This document shows, one piece after another, positions 1-5,472 of a DNA stretch of 5,472 nucleotides. Position numbers and translations under genes: made by a program. The stretch's first letter is position 1. Every line of letters begins with the position of its first letter. The notes under the pieces are model-generated. The model did not search any database and had not been told where the DNA came from. It saw only the letters and a program-made list of their open reading frames with translations. The stretch is from CAYVSF01 sp046482855 (GTDB lineage Bacteria > Bacteroidota > Bacteroidia > Bacteroidales > UBA12077), in the NCBI GenBank assembly GCA_046482855.1, contig JAWOEH010000240.1:1-5472 (forward strand), given 5' to 3'.

Positions 1-2
1 CT

Positions 3-311
3 TATAATCCAAACGGAAATGTTTATTTTCCAAAATGCCCATTTAGAGAATTAACAGGGTTAAAATGTCCTGGTTGTGGTTCACAAAGAGCGGTACATTA
101 CCTTTTAAACTTTGATATTTTTAATGCTATAAAAGAAAATGTAATTCTTGTGCTATCAATTCCCTACATATTAACAGGTTTAGTTTTTGACTCTTTAAAA
201 AACCCAAATGAAAATATCTTAAAATGGAGAAAAATATTATATGGACGAAAAGCAATTTTTGTAATTCTGACGATAATTATTACATTTTGGATTTTGAGAA
301 ATATAAAATAA
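3..311 (+). CDS. DUF2752 family membrane protein, 3' part (5' end outside the window)
   Basis: An open frame enters from the left edge and gives 102 residues before a TAA at 309-311; the start codon lies outside the window. Near the beginning of the visible part is the DUF2752 signature: a CPF at visible residues 12-14, then LTGLKCPGCGSQRA at 17-30, with cysteines at 12, 22 and 25. Two hydrophobic stretches follow, at about residues 46-63 and 84-98, consistent with membrane helices separated by a short charged loop rich in Asn and Lys. The family is small, roughly 100-150 residues, so probably only an N-terminal segment is missing. Its biochemical role is not established; the conserved cysteines suggest metal binding or a structural role, which is inference. 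The codons are very AT-rich, more so than the large gene to the right. The gene converges on that gene, so the two do not share an operon. Confidence 0.82.
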   Translation, partial: YNPNGNVYFPKCPFRELTGLKCPGCGSQRAVHYLLNFDIFNAIKENVILVLSIPYILTGLVFDSLKNPNENILKWRKILYGRKAIFVILTIIITFWILRNIK

Positions 312-349
312 CATACTGCCAACACTTAGGCTCTAATAAAGCGTTGCTT

Positions 350-437
350 GCTTCGACAGGCTCGGCACAAGTGCTTCTAACTGAATACAGGTACTTTGGC
401 AGGCTAAGTATATATAGAACGCTTCGGCAGGCTCAGC
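350..437. repeat. Three degenerate copies of a REP-like motif (GCTTCGRCAGGCTCRGC)
   Basis: Copies start at 350 (GCTTCGACAGGCTCGGC), 393 (ACTTTGGCAGGCTAAGT) and 421 (GCTTCGGCAGGCTCAGC), all in the same orientation. The first and third differ at two positions out of 17. The middle copy is more diverged but keeps the GGCAGGCT core. The complement of the motif, of the form GCTGAGCCTGTCGAAGC, resembles short interspersed repeats common between genes in many bacteria, including Bacteroidota. A small GCAC/GTGC stem follows the first copy at 365-374. The motif starts 39 bp after the DUF2752 stop, so it could act in the 3' untranslated region as an RNA-stabilising or terminating structure; that is inference. 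An apparent 91-residue reading frame crosses these repeats and is an artefact. Confidence 0.6.
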
Positions 438-475
438 GTAAACTTTTCATTGGAGCCTTTGTTGAACTAAACATT

Positions 476-952
476 TTCGATACCCCTACTGTAAAATGAT
501 GAATATCACCTAACTACGCATAGTGTTTTTAATGGTGTTTTTGCTATTTATTCGATACTTTTTAGCTGGTTTCGATACCTAAATTTAGTCTCGATTTCGG
601 TAGTATGCTTCCTGCTTTTATTGTGTTTGTTCATAATTGCTGGTTTTTTTCAGATTGTAGCCAGTTTTTTGACTGATAATTTATCGGTGAAGCATAGTCT
701 TACCATTTACACCAAGTGCATCACCTTTATAGGCAGTAGATTACCTAAGCTTGACTTACAACCAAACCAGAAACCTAACCAGATGATTAACTAACAAATA
801 CATTGAAAATTTCTGGCGAACAGAAACACAAAAAATAGCCCCAAAAGCAATCAGAGAACTATTTTCTGCTGAACGACCTGCCCCCTGCTTACCTCATCAT
901 GGTAATAACGTTGAAAGATCTCTGCAACATTATAAAGCCAATTATTCGATAC
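476..952. repeat. Four dispersed copies of octamer TTCGATAC
   Basis: Exact copies lie at 476-483, 551-558, 571-578 and 945-952, all on the + strand. The second and third are exactly 20 bp apart, start to start. The second and fourth share extra upstream context (ATTCGATAC preceded by TT or TA). Chance would give well under one copy of a given octamer in about 480 bp. They may be remnants of the same repeat family as the motif at 350-437, or binding sites; the sequence does not decide between these. Confidence 0.45.
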
Positions 953-956
953 AAAT

Positions 957-3900
957 TTACTTATTCCCGGATTCCTTTATTCGCACAAATTCATGGATAG
1001 CCCAATTATCAGGTTTATCATAACCATACATGTTGGCATATTCATTTACCTGGTACATAAATGCCTGAAGACGGGTTGAATTGGATGGGTCGTCCTGACC
1101 ATCATAAGCGTAATCAACCCAGGGTATGTTGTTGTGGTCTTTCTTAAATGATCCGGATACTGCACAAATCAAGGTGCCGGGCATACAGGTAAAGGGAAGC
1201 ACATTAACAATTCCTGACACGTTCCTGTTAGCAAGGATATTGGCTGCCCCCAAAGCAAGGGCCGGATCACCGTCATAATCTTTATGCACGTAAGGTTCAC
1301 AAGCTTCCAGCATTTCATTAATACCCACTTCCTTGTCATGATCGATCATCTCTTCCACAATCTTTATTAATTGTCTGCTGGTAAAGTTTTGCAGAAATTC
1401 CTGAATTTTTGCTTTCACCAGCCCTTTTTTGTCACCTTTCCATTTGCTGTCCCTGATATATCGATAAGTAGAATAAGTCAACCATTCTGAAAAAGGGGCA
1501 ATTAAGGTTTCAGCACCAAGTGATTCGAGCTTGTTAATTAAAAACCCATTGCAAAAGGCATTATCCCGCATAAAGATCTCGCCCACGATACTTACCACCG
1601 GCTTACGCCTTCCATCCATCATGGGAATATCATCAAAGGCCTTTGCTGAATCCCGTAACATGGATTTCATATTTTTGCCATCGTTCTCAATACATTTTAC
1701 CAGGTTATCCAGAGCCTGGTAATAGACTTTATTGGTTGTGCCTTTAACCAATTCATACGGCCGGCGCTCCTGAAGGAGTTTCCTGAACAAGTCAACAATT
1801 ACAAATCCCTTCCACACATTGGCACGGAATTTTGTGGTTGCGTTGCCGGTAATATCTTCATAAGAGCCATCATTGGAAGGCGAGACGATCTCAGCCTTAT
1901 CGTATCCGAGCCGGTCAAAAATAATACGCTGGAATTTATTGTATTGTCCAAAGCGGCAAGGTCCATTATGATCGGGCATGAAGAAACTGGTTTTTGAAGG
2001 ATCCGTACCCGGTTCCTGGAGTTTCTTAATAAAACTACCCGTGGTAGAGATCATCGGGAAACACTCTTTTGATGAGGTATACTTCCTTCCTATTTCGAGG
2101 TCTTTTTCATTCTGCATGGGCAAGGCATAGGAATCTATACCACAACTCCTTAAGGTGGCTGCCAGCACATACGAAGAATCATTCATATAAGGAATATAAA
2201 GGGTTGTTCCATTTATAGGAGAAGAGGACATTTTACCGGGTCTGAATTGCTTGCCTTTAGCTTTTTTAACCTGCCGGCTCCCTTTCAGGCTGTCGAGGAA
2301 TGCCTCTACGCGGGTGATAACTCCGGCATCAGCCGAATGTTCATCCACCTCGATATTGGCATAGGGTTTTCCTTTCATCTCTTCCCGAATATAGTGCGAG
2401 AGAAATGAATCGGGGCCACAACGGAAGTTGCTCATGTGTATAGCATGCAATTTTTCATTTTTTGCCACAATACGGGAGGCCGCCAGTATCTTTTGCCCGT
2501 TAGGCCAATACAAGCTGTCATAATCATCAAAGATATACTCCTTGTGTACCGGTAAATAATCAACAGGAATAGGAAATACATCGAGGTTTTTTAGCTTTTC
2601 TGCAATCCTGAGGTTCAACTCCGGATCGGAGGTATTGTATGGCCTGCCCAAAATAACAAGGCACTCCTTATCTTCAGGCAGGTTGTTGATGATCTCTTCA
2701 CTTCTTGCCCTGAGGGTATCCTCAAAAGTATTTTGTTTTTCAAAAGCCCGGTCAATGGCTTTCTTTACTATCCCTTTCCTGATATTGAATTTTTCTTTGA
2801 AGAAGCCAGCCAGCTCTTTTTCAAGCGCTCTCTCTTTATGCCTGAAATGCAGGGTAGGAATCAGCAATTTGTCACTGACAGGTTGCTCTTTAAGCGCAGC
2901 ACGAATCATAAAAGGATAAGTTTGTATCCATGGACAGTTGCAGTTAGCCGTTGGATTGTTTTCTGCGGCTGGGCTATTCACTACGAAAGGCAGAAAAATA
3001 TGATCGACATTTTTATCTTCCAGATCTTTCACGTGCCCGTATATGGTCTCGATGGGAAAGCATGTTTCTGCTGTAAGCATTTCCAGCGAGTCGGACACCA
3101 TCTGCGGATCGGTTTTGCGCGACAGTACCACCTGAAAACCCAATTGGGTAAAGAACTCGTTCCAGAAAGGGAAACGTTGATAGAAGGTCATCAGCGAACG
3201 GGGGATGCCAATTGTGGTCTTCCCTTGATTTGTATTTTCATCATAATCTTTGAGCAACAGATCAGTGCGTTCGTTGAAAAGATTAGGAATATATCTTCCC
3301 TTACTTTTTCGTTCGTCTTTTTCATACCGTTCACATCTGCCACCATAAAACAGAGGCTTCTTATTGCCTTCGATTTTTACACTTCTTATTTCACAATAAT
3401 TGGAACAAGCTTTACAGGTAAATTTATCGAGCGAATAAGTAAGGTTTCTTACCCCAAAGCCTTTGAAACGGGTCTCTCCATCCTGAATAGTATCCCGGGC
3501 GATCATAGCCATGCCAATGGCCCCGGTCACGTCAAAATGAGGCGGAATGGTGATCTTCTTACCCGTTACTTGTTCAAAAGCGGCCACAACCCCTTTGTTA
3601 TTCGTCACACCCCCCTGAAAAAAGATATGATCACCTCCCGGCTTATCACCAACAACTTTCTGTAGGTAGTTATAGACAATGGAATAAGCAAGTCCGCTTA
3701 CCAGGTTTTCCGTTGTTTCCCCTTTTTGTTGGTGTGAATTAAGATCCGATTCCATAAACACCGTACAACGGTCTCCCAGGGGTGCGGGTTTTTTAGCGCC
3801 AAGCGCCAGTTCACCGAATTCTTCCACGATGTTGATTTCCAGTTTTTCGGCCTGTTCTTCGAGGAAGGAGCCGGTACCGGCAGCACATACTTTGTTCATC

Positions 3901-5246
3901 TCAAAATCGACAACCACACCCTCATCTATACTAATGTATTTGGAATCCTGGCCACCAATCTCGAAAATGGTATCCACGGTAGGATCATAGGCTATTGCAG
4001 CCGTAGCTTGGGCAGTGATCTCGTTGTGAATCACATCGGCCCCGATAAAATCGCCGGTCAGGTATCTTCCCGAACCGGTGGTGCCGGCAGCTTTGACCTC
4101 TACCTGCTCGCCCACTTCTTCGTATATTTCGCTAAGTCCCTTGCAAATGGCATCCAATGGACGGCTGGCTGTTGGCAAATATTTCCTGGCAACAACCTGC
4201 GATTGTTCGTCGATTAAAACCAGGTTGGTACTTAGCGAACCTACATCAATACCCAGGTAAACGGGTAATTTGCCATTTTTCTTTTCAATTTTGGTAATAT
4301 GCTTGTTATATACCGCTTCCGATTCGGTTAATTGTTCCCATCCTTTACTGGATGTTTTATCCGCAACAAGATATTCTTCAAGCGCATCAATGCCTTTGAA
4401 AACAGCAGGTTTATCTTTTTGTTTACCAACATACATAATGGCTCCAAAAGCACCCATGGAAGCGTAATGATCAGCGATGATAAAATCCTCTTCCGATACA
4501 TTTACTATTTCTTTAAATGCCCTGACAACACCCACATTGGCGGCTACCCCACCCTGAAACAAAACGGGAGGTTCCAGATCTTTCCCTCTGGCTATATTGC
4601 TTTTAAAATTACGAGCAACAGCAAAACACAAACCGGCCACAATATCATGTACCGGTGTGGCAATCTGCTGGTAATGGATCATGTCACTTTTTGCAAAAAC
4701 ACTACACCTGCCGGCAATACGCGGGGGTTTTTCCGATTGAAGTGCCAGTTCACCAAATTCCTTATCAATAGAAACGCCTATTCTTTTGGCCTGTTGGTCA
4801 AGAAAAGATCCTGTACCTGCCGCACATATGCTGTTCATTTTAAAATCGACCAGGCGGCTTATACCGGTTTCACGATCTTTTTCCATAAAAAAGAGCTTGG
4901 AATCTTCACCACCCATGCTAATGACGCTCTTCACATCAGGATACATCATTGATACAGCATTTGATTCGGCAACAATCTCATTCACAAAACCGCCCCCAAT
5001 CAGTTCGCAAGCATGCTTTCCGCCTGTTCCTGTGATGGCCGTGGGGCCAATCCGGCTCCCATACTTCCCAATTAAGTGGGAAAGACGATCTCTTAATACG
5101 TTAAAAGGTTGTCCATGGCAATAATCATAATGCTCCTCTATAATTGTATTTTCACTATCTAACAACACTGTATTAACAGAGATAGACCCAATATCAAGGC
5201 CCAATCTTAAATGGGAGGCATCTTTAATACTTTGGTTAGCATTCAT
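957..5246 (-). CDS. Giant 2-hydroxyacyl-CoA dehydratase activase-like protein: two ASKHA ATPase domains + DUF2229 + HgdB-like region
   Basis: Intact 1429-residue, probably cytoplasmic protein with no signal peptide or membrane segment. Domain 1 (about residues 13-273) has the phosphate-1 loop LGLDIGS (15-21), GGEDSK (112-117), CAAGTGSF (141-148), RCSVF (180-184) and FQGGV (230-234). Domain 2 (about 328-585) repeats these as LGIDVGS, GGQDSK (431-436), CAAGTGSF (454-461), RCTVF (493-497) and FQGGV (543-547). In the activase HgdC, the cysteines equivalent to 141/181 and 454/494 bind a dimer-bridging [4Fe-4S] cluster used for ATP-driven electron transfer. A linker with Cys611, 614, 618 and 638 leads to DUF2229 (from about 678, GIPRSLMTFY; Cys729 in ETCFP) and an HgdB-like/COG3580-3581-type remainder with Cys769, 771, 943, 1062, 1097, 1232, 1354 and 1361. 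The start is well fixed: an in-frame TGA lies two codons upstream, and the next Met is residue 100. There is no clear Shine-Dalgarno. The length fits the long form of this family, whose substrate or acceptor is unknown. Confidence 0.93.
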   Translation of the reverse strand: MNANQSIKDASHLRLGLDIGSISVNTVLLDSENTIIEEHYDYCHGQPFNVLRDRLSHLIGKYGSRIGPTAITGTGGKHACELIGGGFVNEIVAESNAVSMMYPDVKSVISMGGEDSKLFFMEKDRETGISRLVDFKMNSICAAGTGSFLDQQAKRIGVSIDKEFGELALQSEKPPRIAGRCSVFAKSDMIHYQQIATPVHDIVAGLCFAVARNFKSNIARGKDLEPPVLFQGGVAANVGVVRAFKEIVNVSEEDFIIADHYASMGAFGAIMYVGKQKDKPAVFKGIDALEEYLVADKTSSKGWEQLTESEAVYNKHITKIEKKNGKLPVYLGIDVGSLSTNLVLIDEQSQVVARKYLPTASRPLDAICKGLSEIYEEVGEQVEVKAAGTTGSGRYLTGDFIGADVIHNEITAQATAAIAYDPTVDTIFEIGGQDSKYISIDEGVVVDFEMNKVCAAGTGSFLEEQAEKLEINIVEEFGELALGAKKPAPLGDRCTVFMESDLNSHQQKGETTENLVSGLAYSIVYNYLQKVVGDKPGGDHIFFQGGVTNNKGVVAAFEQVTGKKITIPPHFDVTGAIGMAMIARDTIQDGETRFKGFGVRNLTYSLDKFTCKACSNYCEIRSVKIEGNKKPLFYGGRCERYEKDERKSKGRYIPNLFNERTDLLLKDYDENTNQGKTTIGIPRSLMTFYQRFPFWNEFFTQLGFQVVLSRKTDPQMVSDSLEMLTAETCFPIETIYGHVKDLEDKNVDHIFLPFVVNSPAAENNPTANCNCPWIQTYPFMIRAALKEQPVSDKLLIPTLHFRHKERALEKELAGFFKEKFNIRKGIVKKAIDRAFEKQNTFEDTLRARSEEIINNLPEDKECLVILGRPYNTSDPELNLRIAEKLKNLDVFPIPVDYLPVHKEYIFDDYDSLYWPNGQKILAASRIVAKNEKLHAIHMSNFRCGPDSFLSHYIREEMKGKPYANIEVDEHSADAGVITRVEAFLDSLKGSRQVKKAKGKQFRPGKMSSSPINGTTLYIPYMNDSSYVLAATLRSCGIDSYALPMQNEKDLEIGRKYTSSKECFPMISTTGSFIKKLQEPGTDPSKTSFFMPDHNGPCRFGQYNKFQRIIFDRLGYDKAEIVSPSNDGSYEDITGNATTKFRANVWKGFVIVDLFRKLLQERRPYELVKGTTNKVYYQALDNLVKCIENDGKNMKSMLRDSAKAFDDIPMMDGRRKPVVSIVGEIFMRDNAFCNGFLINKLESLGAETLIAPFSEWLTYSTYRYIRDSKWKGDKKGLVKAKIQEFLQNFTSRQLIKIVEEMIDHDKEVGINEMLEACEPYVHKDYDGDPALALGAANILANRNVSGIVNVLPFTCMPGTLICAVSGSFKKDHNNIPWVDYAYDGQDDPSNSTRLQAFMYQVNEYANMYGYDKPDNWAIHEFVRIKESGNK

Positions 5247-5299
5247 TTTTCAAAGTTTTATTCAATTTAAGCAAAATTGTGCACATATCATTACAACCC

Positions 5300-5319
5300 G
5301 AACTATTCATAAATAGTTC
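5300..5319. promoter_or_regulatory. Perfect inverted repeat, candidate operator
   Basis: The arms GAACTATT and AATAGTTC are perfectly complementary over 8 bp, with a 4-base centre (CATA). The site lies 53 bp upstream of the large minus-strand gene's ATG and 48 bp upstream of the plus-strand ATG at 5368, so a dimeric regulator bound here could affect both. The arms are AT-rich and no T-run follows, which argues against an intrinsic terminator. The bound protein is unknown. Confidence 0.45.
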
Positions 5320-5336
5320 AAGATAACTAGATTAGC

Positions 5337-5366
5337 GCTCCGGCAGACTTATTTCGACGAGCTCGC
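5337..5366. repeat. Diverged copies of the left-hand REP-like motif
   Basis: GCTCCGGCAGACT at 5337-5349 matches the copy at 421-433 in 11 of 13 bases. The adjoining TTTCGACGAGCTCGCC (around 5352-5367) matches the copy at 350 in about 12 of 16 bases. The similarity is suggestive but partial. If real, the same repeat family flanks the large gene on both sides. It abuts the start codon at 5368, so it would form the leader of that gene. Confidence 0.3.
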
Positions 5367-5367
5367 C

Positions 5368-5472
5368 ATGAAAGACATTTTTGACATAAGGGAAATTGAA
5401 AAAATAGAAAAATTAGAAAATGAGTATGATTTGGAAAAAGCATCATTACTTGAACGTAAATTGCGGTTAATG
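5368..5472 (+). CDS. Hypothetical protein, N-terminal 35 residues (3' end outside the window); possibly an XRE-type regulator
   Basis: The reading frame begins at ATG 5368 and stays open to the last base, giving 35 residues beginning MKDIFDIREIEKIEKLENE. The visible part is highly charged, rich in Glu, Lys, Leu and Ile with no proline or glycine, and so very likely one or two amphipathic helices, possibly a short coiled coil. It resembles, from memory, the N-terminal extension of Bacteroidota helix-turn-helix (XRE/HigA-like) proteins, whose DNA-binding domain sits further downstream. That domain is outside the window, so the assignment is tentative. The frame is open upstream to a TAA at 5323-5325, but 5368 is the only ATG. 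There is no good Shine-Dalgarno, and the leader overlaps REP-like sequence. The gene is divergent from the large activase-like gene across 121 bp; if it is a regulator, the inverted repeat at 5300-5319 is an obvious candidate target. Confidence 0.6.
   Translation, partial: MKDIFDIREIEKIEKLENEYDLEKASLLERKLRLM

Larger units (their letters stand above)
312..956. other. Gene-free convergent intergenic region, 645 bp, with repeats
   Basis: This stretch lies between the stop codons of two convergent genes. It is AT-rich. It contains three degenerate copies of a REP-like motif (350-437) and four copies of the octamer TTCGATAC (476-952). One frame on the + strand is open from 495 to 794, but its only ATG is three codons before the stop, and nothing in its translation is recognisable. 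A second frame from about 787 runs on into the antisense of the next gene. On the minus strand, a short open frame just beyond the stop of the large gene (about 959 down to 865) reads like protein, including AEIFQRYYHDEV, but it stops soon and has no recognisable family. These may be decayed gene or transposon fragments. No strong GC-rich hairpin followed by a T-run was found for either gene. The weak stem TTACC/GGTAA at 889-905 is too short to call a terminator. Confidence 0.6.
5247..5367. promoter_or_regulatory. Divergent intergenic region, presumed to hold promoters for both flanking genes
   Basis: These 121 bp separate the starts of the large minus-strand gene and the plus-strand gene at 5368, so at least one promoter for each direction is expected here. 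On the minus strand, an A-rich leader ending in ACTTTGAAAA directly precedes the ATG, and a TAAATTG (about 5261-5267) resembles the Bacteroidota -7 element TAnnTTTG imperfectly. No matching -33 TTTG sits at the right distance, so no exact promoter is called. On the plus strand no convincing -7 element was seen. Confidence 0.45.

Noticed and set aside
224..499. A 91-codon + strand reading frame overlapping the end of the DUF2752 gene
   Set aside because: It overlaps a recognisable DUF2752 coding frame and then reads through the REP-like repeats, giving a typical repeat-derived string (TLRQAQRK). No family signature is seen.
639..670. CTGG/CCAG stem followed by a T-run as a + strand terminator
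   Set aside because: Only 4 bp pair (5 with a G-U), around a 17-base loop; too weak, and more than 300 bp beyond the DUF2752 stop.
889..905. Possible terminator hairpin TTACC-loop-GGTAA
   Set aside because: The stem is only 5 bp and AT-rich, with no T-run following on either strand.
2733..3665. A 310-codon + strand reading frame
   Set aside because: It lies wholly antisense to conserved parts of the large activase-like protein and has no recognisable motifs; it is a shadow of that gene's codon use.
3698..3886. A 62-codon minus-strand frame inside the large gene
   Set aside because: It is an alternative frame over the second CAAGTG-to-RCTVF segment, whose true frame is strongly conserved.
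4332..4952. A 206-codon + strand reading frame
   Set aside because: It is antisense to the first ATPase domain, which carries clear motifs on the other strand.

Overview
The window looks like a piece of a chromosome from an anaerobic member of the Bacteroidota. The evidence is indirect. Intergenic DNA is AT-rich, no clear Shine-Dalgarno sequence precedes the starts, a DUF2752-type membrane protein is present, and the centre is filled by a very long 2-hydroxyacyl-CoA dehydratase activase-like protein, a type I associate with anaerobes. No rRNA, tRNA, CRISPR array or intact mobile element is visible.

Layout: bases 3-311 (+) are the 3' part of a small DUF2752 membrane protein gene cut by the left edge. 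Bases 312-956 form a gene-free stretch of 645 bp between two convergent genes. It holds three degenerate copies of a REP-like motif and four copies of the octamer TTCGATAC, but no convincing gene or terminator. Bases 957-5246 (-) encode one intact 1429-residue protein. Bases 5247-5367 are a divergent intergenic region with a perfect 8-bp inverted repeat. Bases 5368-5472 (+) are the first 35 codons of a gene that runs off the right edge.

The large protein dominates the window. It has two consecutive ASKHA-fold ATPase (BadF/BcrA/HgdC-type) domains, each with the two cysteines that bind the dimer-bridging [4Fe-4S] cluster in HgdC. A cysteine-rich linker, a DUF2229 region and a long HgdB-like/COG3580-COG3581-type C-terminal part follow. 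By family analogy it should be a cytoplasmic, ATP-driven, iron-sulphur electron-transfer protein, but its acceptor is unknown. No dehydratase, CoA-transferase or electron-donor gene is visible beside it, and the two neighbouring genes look unrelated, so it is probably transcribed alone.
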